Assembly: GCA_963796125.1 (NCBI GenBank)
Contig: CAWCKM010000024.1
Span: 1-64,000, forward strand
Reading direction: 5' to 3'
Source: DASPRG01 sp963796125
Lineage (GTDB): Bacteria > Nitrospirota > Thermodesulfovibrionia > Thermodesulfovibrionales > SM23-35
DNA length: 64,000 nucleotides
The notes below the pieces were generated by a model, which was not told where the DNA came from, made no database searches, and saw nothing but the letters and a program-made list of their open reading frames with translations. Positions within the stretch are counted from its first letter, which is position 1. Each line of letters begins with the position of its first letter. The position numbers were made by a program, and so were the translations under genes. Positions 36,007-45,513 of this stretch are shown one piece after another.

Positions 36007-37207
36007 TCACTCCCGTATTTCCGTAACAACACCTGCCCCTACCGTCCTTCCACCCTCTCTGATTGCAAACCTTAATTCCTTCTCCATCGCTATCGGTGCT
36101 ATGAGCTCAACAACTAAACTTATGTTGTCCCCAGGCATCACCATCTCTACCCCTTCAGGTAGTTGCGCTACTCCTGTCACATCCGTCGTCCTGAAATAAA
36201 ATTGAGGCCTGTATCCCTTGAAAAATGGTGTGTGCCTCCCACCCTCTTCCTTCGTCAATACATATACCTCTGCCTTGAACTTCGTATGAGGCGTTATGCT
36301 CCCGGGCTTCGCAAGAACCATCCCGCGCTCCACTTCATCCTTACCCGTGCCCCTCAGCAATACCCCTATGTTGTCCCCGGCTCGTCCTTCATCCAAAAGC
36401 TTCCTGAACATCTCTACCCCCGTGGCTACCGTCTTCCTCGTCTCCCGTATCCCTACTATCTCTACCTCTTCTCCTACCTTGACTATCCCGCGCTCCACTC
36501 TCCCCGTTACCACGGTCCCGCGTCCGGATATCGAAAATACATCCTCTATCGGCATCAAAAATGGCTCTGTCTATCGGCCGCTCAGGTGTCGGTATGTAAC
36601 TGTCCACCGCATCCATCAGTGCCTGTATGCTCTTGTATTCCTCTGCACCCATATCCGTGCTCGTGCTCTCCATCGCCTTCAACGCACTGCCCCTGAGCAC
36701 CGGTATCTTGTCGCCGGGAAATTGATACTTCGTCAACAACTCCCTCACCTCAAGCTCTACTAAATCCAAAAGCTCAGGATCATCTACCATGTCTACCTTG
36801 TTCATGAATACCACGATGTACGGTACCCCTACCTGCCTCGCCAATAATATGTGCTCCCTCGTCTGCGGCATCGGCCCATCGTTGGCCCCCACCACCAGGA
36901 TCGCTCCATCCATCTGCGCCGCCCCCGTTATCATGTTCTTTATGTAATCAGCATGCCCGGGACAATCTACATGCGCATAGTGCCTCTTGTCCGTCTCATA
37001 CTCTACATGTGCCGTCGCTATCGTGATCCCTCTCGCCTTCTCTTCAGGTGCATTGTCAATGCTGTCAAATGATCGGTACTGTGCCATGCCCTTCATCGCT
37101 AAATATTTCGTGATCGCCGATGTCAGTGTCGTCTTCCCATGGTCTATATGTCCTATCGTCCCTACATTTACATGGGGCTTTACCCTCTCGAATTTAGCCT
37201 TTGCCAT
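36007..37207 (-). CDS. tuf: Elongation factor Tu (one frameshift)
   Basis: The N-terminal part (from 37207) has the GTPase motifs GHIDHGKTT, DCPGHADY and the N-K-x-D element (NKVDM). Near 36553 the frame breaks after IPTPERPIDR and resumes as MPIEDVFSISGRGTVVTGRVERG, continuing to the end VVTEIRE. One extra base near 36555 explains it, since repair gives a normal 399 residues. EF-Tu delivers aminoacyl-tRNA to the ribosome. By eye, the gene is richer in G and C than fusA and the ribosomal genes around it, in line with strong codon bias. Confidence 0.95.
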
Positions 37208-37217
37208 ATATCCCTCC

Positions 37218-39299
37218 TTACTCTCCTCTTACTTTAGCTACGATTTCTTCGGACACTCCCTTTGGAACCTCTTCATAATTTGACAACTGCATTGTATAAG
37301 TAGCCCTACCCTGTGTCATCGATCTTAAATCAGTAGCATAACCAAACATCTCCGAAAGTGGGACTTGTGCCCTTATGAGCTGGGCATTACCCCTTCTCTC
37401 AATATTCTGAACTTTTCCCCTGCGAGAGCTAAGATTTCCTATTACGTCCCCCAGGTACTCCTCAGGGGTCACCACTTCAACACTCATAATCGGCTCGAGA
37501 AGTACAGGATTAGCTTTCTTTGCAGCCTCTCTGAATCCCATTGACCCTGCAATCTTGAATGCCATTTCTGAGGAATCAACCTCGTGGTATGAACCATCAT
37601 AAAGTTTAACTTTTACATTAACAATTGGATAGCCTGCAAGAATCCCCCTGTCTGTTGCCTCTTTTATTCCCTTTTCAACAGCAGAGATATATTCCCTCGG
37701 AATTGCGCCTCCGACAACGGCGTTAACAAACTCAAACCCCTTCCCAGGCTCCGAAGGCTCGATCTCCAGATAGACATGACCATACTGTCCTCTGCCTCCC
37801 GTCTGCCTGACAAATTTTCCCTCTGCCTTAGATTTAGTCCTGATTGTCTCTTTATAAGCAACCTGTGGTTTCCCCACATTTGCTCCAACCTTAAATTCTC
37901 TCAGGAGCCTGTCAACAATAATCTCAAGGTGAAGTTCTCCCATGCCGGATATAATCGTCTGCCCTGTTTCTTCATCAAAAGATACCTTAAAGGATGGGTC
38001 TTCCTGGGCAAGTTTAGAGAGTGCCTGCGAAAGTTTCTCCTGGTCGGCCTTTGTTTTTGGCTCGATTGCAACAGACATAACCGGATCGGGAAACTCCATC
38101 GATAAAAGAACCACCGGGTTCTTCTCATCACAGAGGGTATCTCCCGTTAGTGCATTCCTGAGTCCCACTACTGCTGCAATATCACCTGCAGAGACTTCTT
38201 TTATCTCTTCGCGCTTATTTGCATGCATCTTCAGAAGTCTCCCAACTCTTTCCTTTATATCTTTTGTTGAGTTATATACAGAGGAACCTGCATGCAGCAC
38301 ACCCGAATAAACCCTTATAAAGGTAAGTTGCCCGACAAAGGGATCTGTCATGACCTTAAATGCAAGGGCAGAAAAGGGTTCACTGTCATCATCAGCACGT
38401 CTCATTACTTTGGAGCCGTCTTCTGGCGATATGCCTATCACAGGCGGTATATCAAGCGGCGAAGGAAGATAATCAATTATTGCATCGAGCAAAAGTTGTA
38501 CGCCTTTATTTCGAAAGGCAGAGCCGCATAATACAGGTGTGAGCTTCTGCTGTATTGTGCCTTTCCTGATTGCTGCCTTTATCTCATCTATATGAATCTC
38601 TTCCCCTTTGAGGAATTTATCCATAATAGTATCATCAACATCAGCCAGGGCCTCGAGCATCTTTTCTCTGTATTCACGAGCTACAGGCATGACCCGGTCT
38701 GGGATATCTCCTTCTGCGTATTTTGCACCCACTGTTTCATCTTCAAAATATATTGCTTTCATTCCGACAAGATCAATAGCTCCCTTAAATTCACCTTCAG
38801 CTCCTATCGGTATCTGGAGGGGGACAGGATGAGCGCCAAGTCGCTCTATCATGCTCTCTACACTCATGAAAAAATCCGCACCCACTCGATCCATCTTATT
38901 CATAAAAGCAATTCTCGGAACACCATATTTATCTGCCTGCCTCCAGACGGTCTCTGATTGAGGTTCCACACCTGCGACAGAATCAAAAAGGGCAACAGCA
39001 CCATCGAGTACCCGGAGAGACCTCTCGACCTCAACGGTAAAATCGACATGTCCCGGTGTATCAATAATATTAACTCTATGGTCTTTCCAGAAACAGGTGG
39101 TCGCAGCGGATGTAATGGTTATCCCTCTCTCCTGCTCCTGAACCATCCAGTCCATGACAGCAGTGCCCTCATCAACCTCGCCCATCTTGTAAGTAACGCC
39201 TGTGTAGTAGAGGATACGTTCTGTTGTCGTAGTCTTCCCTGCATCTATGTGCGCCATAATCCCGATATTTCGTGTCTTCTCTAAAGGGAATCGTAACAA
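37218..39299 (-). CDS. fusA: Elongation factor G
   Basis: The 693-residue protein has five domains. The GTPase domain shows AHIDAGKTT, DTPGHVDF and NKMDR; the EF-G domains III-V follow, with GMGELHLEIIVDRL and RGKVQNIERRGN. It translocates tRNAs and mRNA and, with RRF, recycles ribosomes. It lies between rpsG and tuf, the standard str order. Confidence 0.98.
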   Translation of the reverse strand: MLRFPLEKTRNIGIMAHIDAGKTTTTERILYYTGVTYKMGEVDEGTAVMDWMVQEQERGITITSAATTCFWKDHRVNIIDTPGHVDFTVEVERSLRVLDGAVALFDSVAGVEPQSETVWRQADKYGVPRIAFMNKMDRVGADFFMSVESMIERLGAHPVPLQIPIGAEGEFKGAIDLVGMKAIYFEDETVGAKYAEGDIPDRVMPVAREYREKMLEALADVDDTIMDKFLKGEEIHIDEIKAAIRKGTIQQKLTPVLCGSAFRNKGVQLLLDAIIDYLPSPLDIPPVIGISPEDGSKVMRRADDDSEPFSALAFKVMTDPFVGQLTFIRVYSGVLHAGSSVYNSTKDIKERVGRLLKMHANKREEIKEVSAGDIAAVVGLRNALTGDTLCDEKNPVVLLSMEFPDPVMSVAIEPKTKADQEKLSQALSKLAQEDPSFKVSFDEETGQTIISGMGELHLEIIVDRLLREFKVGANVGKPQVAYKETIRTKSKAEGKFVRQTGGRGQYGHVYLEIEPSEPGKGFEFVNAVVGGAIPREYISAVEKGIKEATDRGILAGYPIVNVKVKLYDGSYHEVDSSEMAFKIAGSMGFREAAKKANPVLLEPIMSVEVVTPEEYLGDVIGNLSSRRGKVQNIERRGNAQLIRAQVPLSEMFGYATDLRSMTQGRATYTMQLSNYEEVPKGVSEEIVAKVRGE

Positions 39300-39320
39300 G
39301 TTCTTTCTCCTCTAACTTTC

Positions 39321-39791
39321 TTACCATCTATAATGGGCAAAGGCTTTGTTGGCTTCTGCCATTTTGTGGGTGTCTTCTTTTTTCTTGATCGAAGACCCGG
39401 TGTTGTTATAAGCGTCCAGTAATTCTCCTGCCAGCCTTTCCTGCATGGTTTTTTCACTTCTGCCCCTTGAATAATTGATAATCCACCTGAAGGCTAAAGC
39501 AGAACGTCTATGTGCCCTTACTTCGACAGGAACCTGATACGTTGCACCACCAACCCTTCTTGGTTTTACTTCCACGAGGGGTTTTACGTTTTCAATTGCT
39601 GTCTTAAATACTTTAAGGGGATCATTCCCCGTCTTTTTCTTTATAAGATCAAAAGCGCCATAGCAGATTCTTTCTGCTGTGGACTTCTTACCATCCTCCA
39701 GTAAAATATTGACAAACTTACTTAACAGTTTGCTGTTATATTTTGGGTCAGGTAAAATTTCTCTTTTTTCTGCTACTCTTCTTCTCGGCAT
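39321..39791 (-). CDS. rpsG: 30S ribosomal protein S7
   Basis: A 156-residue protein with MPRRRVAEKREILPDPKYNS, RVGGATYQVPVEVRAHRRSALAFRWI and the C-terminal KKEDTHKMAEANKAFAHYRW. It nucleates 30S head assembly. It follows rpsL by 12 bases. Confidence 0.98.
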   Translation of the reverse strand: MPRRRVAEKREILPDPKYNSKLLSKFVNILLEDGKKSTAERICYGAFDLIKKKTGNDPLKVFKTAIENVKPLVEVKPRRVGGATYQVPVEVRAHRRSALAFRWIINYSRGRSEKTMQERLAGELLDAYNNTGSSIKKKEDTHKMAEANKAFAHYRW

Positions 39792-39803
39792 TCTGCACCT
39801 TAT

Positions 39804-40175
39804 TTATTTAGGTCTCTTAGACCCATATTTAGACCTTGACCGTCTTCTGTCTGCAACTCCCATGGTATCCAGGGTACCCCTGATAATGTGGTACCTCACT
39901 CCCGGAAGATCTTTCACCCGGCCACCCCTTATCATAACGATAGAATGTTCCTGAAGATTGTGACCAACACCGGGTATATATGCTGTTACTTCCATCCCGT
40001 TCATAAGTCTTACCCTTGCAACTTTTCTGAGGGCAGAATTTGGCTTCTTGGGTGTCGTTGTATAAACTCTCACACATACACCTCTCTGCTGAGGGCAGTT
40101 CCTCAACGCAGGACTTTTCGTCTTGCTCTCAACCTTTTCACGCCCATGTCTTACAAGCTGTGCTATAGTTGGCAC
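39804..40175 (-). CDS. rpsL: 30S ribosomal protein S12
   Basis: A 123-residue protein with KSPALRNCPQQRGVCVRVYTTTPKKPNSALRKVARVRL and the end RSRSKYGSKRPK. It is the decoding-centre protein where streptomycin resistance arises, with K at the standard KKPNS position. The start is a GTG at 40175 with a GGAGGT close upstream. It is the first gene of the str-S10-spc-alpha run. Confidence 0.98.
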   Translation of the reverse strand: MPTIAQLVRHGREKVESKTKSPALRNCPQQRGVCVRVYTTTPKKPNSALRKVARVRLMNGMEVTAYIPGVGHNLQEHSIVMIRGGRVKDLPGVRYHIIRGTLDTMGVADRRRSRSKYGSKRPK

Positions 40176-40225
40176 TTTACCTCCGCTGGTCCTTCTTCAG
40201 GCTGTTGGATTTTACGAGAAAGTTA

Positions 40226-40255
40226 AGCATACCAAAGAAGGCTTTTTTTTGTCAA
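40226..40255 (-). promoter_or_regulatory. Promoter of the ribosomal superoperon
   Basis: On the minus strand TTGACA (40255-40250) is separated by 18 bases from TATGCT (40231-40226), with transcription expected near 40219. It is followed by about 40 untranslated bases before the rpsL GTG at 40175. The -35 box is perfect and the -10 box has two mismatches (TATGCT against TATAAT). No other strong promoter is apparent up to mazG. Confidence 0.6.
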
Positions 40256-40339
40256 GACATGTAAAATTTTTTTGATGTGCAATTTTTCTCAAGCAATAAA
40301 AATCAACAGGACCATGATAGAGATCTCTCTGAATATATA

Positions 40340-41110
40340 TCAGTCACCTCTTTTTCCCTTTGCTTCTTCCCACAGTTTATCCATCTCTTCCAATGTCATG
40401 TCAGAGAGTTTTCTGCCCTGATCTGCAGCCTTCATCTCAATGAAACGGAATCGTGATATAAACTTTGCTATTGTTTTTCTCAATGCATCCTCTGGATTGA
40501 CGCCGATGAATCTTGATACATTCACAAGCACAAAGAGTATATCACCAAGTTCATCCTCTATCTCTTCCTGTTGCTTCCCCTCCAGTGCCTTTTTAAACTC
40601 TTTTATTTCTTCATCAAGCTTCTTGAGGACATCATCAACCCTGATCCAATCAAACCCTACCTTTGCTGCTCTATCCTGGAGTCGATGAGCTCGCAACAAC
40701 GATGGCAGTGTTTCAGGAATTCCTTCAAGTATTGATGACCTGAATTTACCCTCGCGTCTTTTCTGCTCTTCCCAGTGTATGAGAACCTCATCTTTCGTTT
40801 TAAAATCTGCATCTCCAAAGACATGGGGATGTCTTGCAATCATCTTCTTTCCGATGTTCTCGATGACATCAGACATATCAAATTCTCTTCCCTCTCTTGC
40901 TATCTGACATTGAAAGACTACCTGAAACAAGAGGTCTCCCAGTTCTTCTTTTATCTTTTCAGGGTCTCCTTCATCAATAGCATCAATCAGTTCATAAGCC
41001 TCTTCGAGAATAAAAGGTTTCAGGGACTCCTTTGTCTGCTCCTTATCCCAGGGGCATCCCTTTTCACCCCTGAGTTTTTCCATAATATTTAGCAGTTCCT
41101 TAAAATCCAT
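40340..41110 (-). CDS. mazG: Nucleoside triphosphate pyrophosphohydrolase MazG
   Basis: The 256-residue protein has two MazG domains (about 15-120 and 155-245). Motifs are GCPWDKEQTKESLKPFILEEAYELIDAI and, in domain two, EEIEDELGDILFVLVNVSR, with the EExxE/D..D helices that bind Mg2+. It hydrolyses non-canonical and excess NTPs to NMPs. It reads toward rpsL, 165 bases upstream of it, with an intact frame. Confidence 0.95.
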   Translation of the reverse strand: MDFKELLNIMEKLRGEKGCPWDKEQTKESLKPFILEEAYELIDAIDEGDPEKIKEELGDLLFQVVFQCQIAREGREFDMSDVIENIGKKMIARHPHVFGDADFKTKDEVLIHWEEQKRREGKFRSSILEGIPETLPSLLRAHRLQDRAAKVGFDWIRVDDVLKKLDEEIKEFKKALEGKQQEEIEDELGDILFVLVNVSRFIGVNPEDALRKTIAKFISRFRFIEMKAADQGRKLSDMTLEEMDKLWEEAKGKRGD

Positions 41111-41137
41111 AACACAATCCTTAAAAGTGAATAACTT

Positions 41138-41488
41138 TCATTTCCCTTTCTTCAGATAGATATAGGCTGATACCGCAACAAGCATCAAAGTTAAAACAAA
41201 TACTATCTCACGGGTCAACTCGATATACACAAGCTTTTCTACATAATGAATGATAAATGAACCCTTATAGGTAATTGACGGATCATGCTTTTCTCTCAGC
41301 CAGATCTCGACATATGTCAGCGGACAGTACCATCCAAAGACCTGCAGGAGAACCGCAAACAAAAGACCGGCAATATGAAATATCCTCACACGTCGGTATC
41401 TCCGTCCTAAAAAGACGCCGGCGATGAGAAAAATAATCCAGCAAAAATGGATGAGCACTACACAATCTGCGAGTATTTTGTATAACAT
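41138..41488 (-). CDS. DUF2784 family membrane protein
   Basis: The 116-residue protein has about four hydrophobic segments (residues 8-27, 35-52, 60-75 partly, 94-112) and the motif HFCWIIFLIAGVFLGRRY near the start, then PLTYVEIWLREKHDP. This matches the DUF2784 family of small integral membrane proteins of unknown function. It lies between mazG and the yqgE-type gene on the same strand. Confidence 0.75.
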   Translation of the reverse strand: MLYKILADCVVLIHFCWIIFLIAGVFLGRRYRRVRIFHIAGLLFAVLLQVFGWYCPLTYVEIWLREKHDPSITYKGSFIIHYVEKLVYIELTREIVFVLTLMLVAVSAYIYLKKGK

Positions 41489-41503
41489 TTTTATAAAGGC
41501 GCA

Positions 41504-42065
41504 CTATGCCTGTCCCTGTCTGTGGAAAAACCGATTCAGATCAACCCCGATCAAATCTGCTGCAGCCATCCAGCGCTCGCTTACCGGAATATCAAAAATA
41601 ATTTTGTTGTCCATAGGGGCGATCAGCCAGCCATCTATCATAAGCTCATATTCGAGTTGTCCGGCAGCCCATCCTGCATACCCAAGGGCGAATAAAAACT
41701 TATTTAGGCCCTTTGCCTGCAACAACATCAACCAGTATGTCCTTTGTGGTCGTCAAGGCGAGGCCATCGCTTACCTTTATCGATGTATAGCAACTATTTC
41801 CAGGTGCATAGAGCATGTATCCCTGTTCAGGTTTAACAGGGCCTCCGTAAAATACCGGCAGGTCTATCATACTTTTTCTTACATCGAGCCAGCTCAGGAA
41901 GGGGACGAAACTATTCAGAAGGATACGGTTGATAACAAGACCAAAGGCGCCATCACTCGTGTGGTCACATATGAGGACAACAGTTCGCTCAAAGTTTGGA
42001 TCTTTTAACCCTGGAACTGCTATCAGAAATTTACCGGTTAAATTTTCGAATTTGAGACCGTTCAT
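41504..42065 (-). CDS. YqgE/AlgH family protein (one frameshift)
   Basis: The N-terminal part (from 42065) has MNGLKFENLTGKFLIAVPGL, a HTSDGAFGLVINR motif and FYGGPVKPEQGYMLY. Near 41706 the frame changes, and the C-terminal part begins KFLFALGYAGWAAGQLEYEL and continues to the end FFHRQGQA. Together they make the full UPF0301 fold of about 187 residues. The function is unknown; in some bacteria it affects alginate or stress genes. The start overlaps the stop of rnhA by 4 bases. Confidence 0.85.
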
Positions 42066-42547
42066 GGCCTATTCATCTCTCTCCTGCATTTCTCGATTTC
42101 AGACCTTGCAAGTTTATCACATCTCTCATTTTCAGTGTAACCGCTATGCCCTTTTATCCACACCCACTCGGTCTCGTGAATTTTTGAGAGAAGAAAAAGT
42201 TTCTCCCAGAGGTCACGGTTCATCACTTCTTTTTTCTGGGCATTTTTCCAATTATTCTTAAGCCATTGGAAGATCCATGATGTCATACCCTGGACAACAT
42301 AATTTGAGTCAGTAACCACTTTAACCTTGCACGGCATTTTAAGTGCTTCGAAAGCCTTGATAACAGCCGTCAGTTCCATTCGGTTATTTGTCGTCAGATG
42401 GCTGCACCCGGAGAGTTCTTTTTCCTTCCTGTTAGCCCTTAGGATAACACCATACCCTCCTACGCCTGGATTACCACTGCAGGCGCCATCAGTAAACATC
42501 TCCACAGAGGGCTTGTCAACTCGTTTCAATTGATACCTTTTGCCCAA
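42062..42547 (-). CDS. rnhA: Ribonuclease HI
   Basis: The 161-residue protein has the catalytic DEDD set: D20 (FTDGACSGNPG), E58 (NNRMELTAV), D80 (VVTDSNYV) and D144 (ERCDKLAR), with H134 in IKGHSGYTENE. It cleaves the RNA strand of RNA-DNA hybrids. It forms an overlapping pair with the yqgE-type gene. Confidence 0.95.
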   Translation of the reverse strand: MGKRYQLKRVDKPSVEMFTDGACSGNPGVGGYGVILRANRKEKELSGCSHLTTNNRMELTAVIKAFEALKMPCKVKVVTDSNYVVQGMTSWIFQWLKNNWKNAQKKEVMNRDLWEKLFLLSKIHETEWVWIKGHSGYTENERCDKLARSEIEKCRREMNRP

Positions 42548-42868
42548 AATGATGGGAACGACAACAGCTTAAAGTTTTCCCATCTATTTGCCATATGATA
42601 GATAGTCGTGAAACAGGTAGGTCTTATGTTCTACGGCAAGAAACTTTATGAACTGACTTACTTCGATCAAAAAGGAGCATGAAATATCAGATAGCACGCT
42701 TTGGAAAAGGGAGGAGGAAGGTTTTCTGTGTGAGGACATCATCATAAAATCTCCCCTCTCCCCTCTTTTCCAAAGAGGGGTATTTTCGGGATAACAGATT
42801 ATGAATCTAAGATTACTCCCGGAATGTTTTAGATATTATTGTATAACTGTCGTTTCCAAGATACTATC
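42548..42868. other. Intergenic region with a repeat hairpin
   Basis: About 320 bases between rnhA and the nucleotide-sugar decarboxylase gene. The only clear content is the inverted repeat at 42699-42777. No gene or RNA gene is recognisable. Confidence 0.5.
42699..42777. repeat. Inverted repeat, CTTTGGAAAAG type
   Basis: The left arm CTTTGGAAAAGGGAGGAGGA pairs with the right arm CTCTCCCCTCTTTTCCAAAG. A related element lies at 60248-60334, and C-rich sequence of the same style is embedded in smc at 8204-8268. Confidence 0.65.
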
Positions 42869-43810
42869 CTACTGTTCATATAAAACCTTCCTGAAATACA
42901 CTGCCGTCTTTTCAAGTCCCTCGTCCAAACTAACCCGTGGTTTCCATTTCAATATTTTCTTTGCTAATCTGATGTCAGGGCATCTTCTGACAGGATCATC
43001 TTGCGGGAGAGTCTTGAAAACTATTTTTGATCTTGAATGAGTTATTTTAATAACCTTTTCAGCTAACTCAAGGATGCTGATTTCAGATGGATTTCCAAGA
43101 TTTACAGGTCCGGTAACATCATCAGAGGTATTCATGAGTCTCATCAGGCCCTCGATCATGTCATCAATATAGCAAAAACTCCTTGTGTGGCTTCCATCTC
43201 CGTATACAGTAATATTGTCACCCTTTAAAGCCTGAATAATAAAATTGCTTACCACTCTTCCGTCATGCTGATGCATTCGTGGTCCATAGGTATTGAAGAT
43301 CCTCGCCACTTTTATCCTCAACCTGTGCTGCCGATGATAATCAAAGAACAAAGTTTCTGCACAGCGCTTGCCTTCATCGTAACAACTTCGGACACCTATT
43401 GGATTCACACTGCCCCAATACGTTTCAGGTTGTGGATGTACTGAGGGATTGCCATAGACCTCTGATGTAGAGGCTTGCAAAATTCTTGCCTTGAGTCTCT
43501 TTGCAAGACCCAGCATGTTTATTGCACCATGAACGGCCGTCTTAACTGTCTGGACCGGATCAAGTTGATAATGGATTGGTGAAGCAGGGCAGGCAAGGTT
43601 ATATATTTCATCAACTTCTATATAGAGTGGAAAAGTGATATCATGTCTCAAAACTTCAAAATAAGGATTGTCTATGAGATGGGCAATGTTAGTTTTTGCT
43701 CCGGTAAAAAAATTATCCACACATAAGATCTCATTGCCTTCATTTAACAGCCTTTCGCATAAATGACTCCCTATAAACCCTCCTCCGCCCGTTACAAGCA
43801 CTCTCTTCAT
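42869..43810 (-). CDS. UDP-glucuronate decarboxylase-type NAD-dependent epimerase/dehydratase
   Basis: The 313-residue extended SDR has a Rossmann start GGGGFIGSHLCERLL, the NNAS-type strand ending in YNLACPASPIHYQ, and the catalytic Y-x-x-x-K in SCYDEGKRCAE. RIFNTYGPRMHQHDGRVVSNF is typical of UDP-xylose synthases. It would convert UDP-glucuronate to UDP-xylose for surface glycans. The start is ATG 43810. It is on the same strand as manC upstream, with a 111-base gap. Confidence 0.88.
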   Translation of the reverse strand: MKRVLVTGGGGFIGSHLCERLLNEGNEILCVDNFFTGAKTNIAHLIDNPYFEVLRHDITFPLYIEVDEIYNLACPASPIHYQLDPVQTVKTAVHGAINMLGLAKRLKARILQASTSEVYGNPSVHPQPETYWGSVNPIGVRSCYDEGKRCAETLFFDYHRQHRLRIKVARIFNTYGPRMHQHDGRVVSNFIIQALKGDNITVYGDGSHTRSFCYIDDMIEGLMRLMNTSDDVTGPVNLGNPSEISILELAEKVIKITHSRSKIVFKTLPQDDPVRRCPDIRLAKKILKWKPRVSLDEGLEKTAVYFRKVLYEQ

Positions 43811-43921
43811 TCAACCCTCCCGTTAAGCAACAATGACATCGTTTCTTTTGTTAGTATATATTTTATCATGAGTATAATAAGCTCAAGCTATCTCAATTAC
43901 AACGTTTTCCTGCTCCCCCAC

Positions 43922-45355
43922 TTATTTTTCCGTCCGTCCATAATAGTCCTCAACCCTCACAATATCATCTTCACCGACATATTCTCCATTCTGAACCTCT
44001 ATTATCTCAAGTGGCACTTTTCCAGGGTTCTCAAGTCTGTGAAGTGTTGATTTTGGCACATATGCTGATTCGTTCTCATGTGTGATAATCTCTCTATCTC
44101 CAATTGTTACCCTCGCGGTCCCTTTCACAACAACCCAATGCTCGGACCTGTGATAATGCTTCTGAAGGCTTAACTTTTCTCCTGGATTCACTACTACCCT
44201 TTTGATCTTGTATCGCTCCCCTTCTTCCAAAACAGTATAACTGCCCCATGGTCTATAGGTGGTTACATGTTCTGAAGCTTCTTTCCGTGCTTCCAGCAAC
44301 AACCTGTCTACAATCCCCTTGACCTTTTGTGTTTGTCCTCTTTTTGCAACCAATAGCGCGTCACCAGTTTCAACAACAAGGGAATCGTTCAAGCCTATAG
44401 TAGCTATCAACCTTTTATCGCCAATAATCATGCTTTCTTTTGTATCCATGGTAACAATATCACCGGTCTTTACATTTCCATTATCATCTTTCTCTAAAAC
44501 CTCGAATAATGCATCCCAGGAACCTATATCATTCCAGTAAACCTTAGTAGGCAGGGTTACTAACTTGTCTGTTTTCTCCAGCACAGCATAATCAAAAGAT
44601 ATGTTAGGCATCTCAGAAAATTGTGCTTTAAATTCATCAAAAGTCAAATCAAAAGCGTTAGCTATTGCAGGAGCATACCTTGCAAACTCTTCTAATATCA
44701 AACCTATCTGGAAGGCAAAAATCCCTGCGTTCCAATAGTAAGAGCCTTCTTCTAAATAGTGTTGAGCCGTCTCAGTATCCGGTTTCTCAGTAAACCTTTC
44801 TACCTTAAGAAAATCCTGACCACTTATGCATACGTGCCCATGGGTCGTAGACTGACCGCTGACTTTTATATATCCATACCCCGTCTCTGGCCGCGTTGGT
44901 TTAATACCAAAAGTCACTAAATAACCTCTCTTAGCCATCTCCTCGGCCTGTCTCATATGTTCCTGGAATTTCTCTGCCGGCTTTATTATATGATCACAGG
45001 GTGAAATAAACAGGACTTCATCATCTGAGCATCCGAGTTTTTCAAGGCAATACTTAACCCCGAGTGCAATCGCAGGAGCTGTATTTCTGCTTTCAGGCTC
45101 AAGGACCATATAAGTGATTGGTGACGGGCTGCTGACCTCAAACAAAGAATCTAACTCGGACTTTACATGGAACTTGTAGTCATTGTTGGTTATTACAATT
45201 ATGTTATCAGATGATATCGCACCTAATAACCTTTCTACAGTCTGCTGGAGAAGAGACTTGCCTCCGCTCAGCTTTAAAAACTGTTTTGGATAATTCTTCC
45301 TGGACAATGGCCATAGCCTTGTACCAGAACCTCCAGCAAGAATTATTGCCTTCAT
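43922..45355 (-). CDS. manC: Mannose-1-phosphate guanylyltransferase / mannose-6-phosphate isomerase
   Basis: The 477-residue protein has an N-terminal nucleotidyltransferase domain (GGSGTRLWPLSRKNYPKQFLKL, then the FTEKPD site at about 190) and a C-terminal cupin (about 355-470, WVVVKGTARVTIGDREIITHEN). It makes GDP-mannose for surface polysaccharide. It is divergent from the epimerase at 45514. A perfect TATAAT lies on its strand at 45421-45416, about 60 bases upstream, without a clear -35 box. Confidence 0.94.
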   Translation of the reverse strand: MKAIILAGGSGTRLWPLSRKNYPKQFLKLSGGKSLLQQTVERLLGAISSDNIIVITNNDYKFHVKSELDSLFEVSSPSPITYMVLEPESRNTAPAIALGVKYCLEKLGCSDDEVLFISPCDHIIKPAEKFQEHMRQAEEMAKRGYLVTFGIKPTRPETGYGYIKVSGQSTTHGHVCISGQDFLKVERFTEKPDTETAQHYLEEGSYYWNAGIFAFQIGLILEEFARYAPAIANAFDLTFDEFKAQFSEMPNISFDYAVLEKTDKLVTLPTKVYWNDIGSWDALFEVLEKDDNGNVKTGDIVTMDTKESMIIGDKRLIATIGLNDSLVVETGDALLVAKRGQTQKVKGIVDRLLLEARKEASEHVTTYRPWGSYTVLEEGERYKIKRVVVNPGEKLSLQKHYHRSEHWVVVKGTARVTIGDREIITHENESAYVPKSTLHRLENPGKVPLEIIEVQNGEYVGEDDIVRVEDYYGRTEK

Positions 45356-45431
45356 AAATTACCCCTTCCTTTGTTCATCAGTTTCAAATTTGTATAAACT
45401 TGCGCAGCTCACAATATTATACTTCATTGTT

Positions 45432-45461
45432 TTGACATTCCTCTTACCTCCCTTCTATTAT
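45432..45461 (+). promoter_or_regulatory. Promoter of the epimerase and secretion operon
   Basis: TTGACA (45432-45437) and TATTAT (45456-45461) are 18 bases apart on the plus strand. Transcription would begin near 45468, ahead of a GGAGGT ribosome binding site before the epimerase start. It is the only good promoter I see before the gsp genes. Confidence 0.6.
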
Positions 45462-45513
45462 AAGTGAAGGTAAATTAGAATCCAACTCGTTATGAGACAC
45501 TGGTGGAGGTGCA

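Noticed and set aside
36163..36763. Long plus-strand frames of 155-177 codons
   Set aside because: They lie antisense to tuf, and their length comes from its biased codon use. They have no ribosome binding site or recognisable family.
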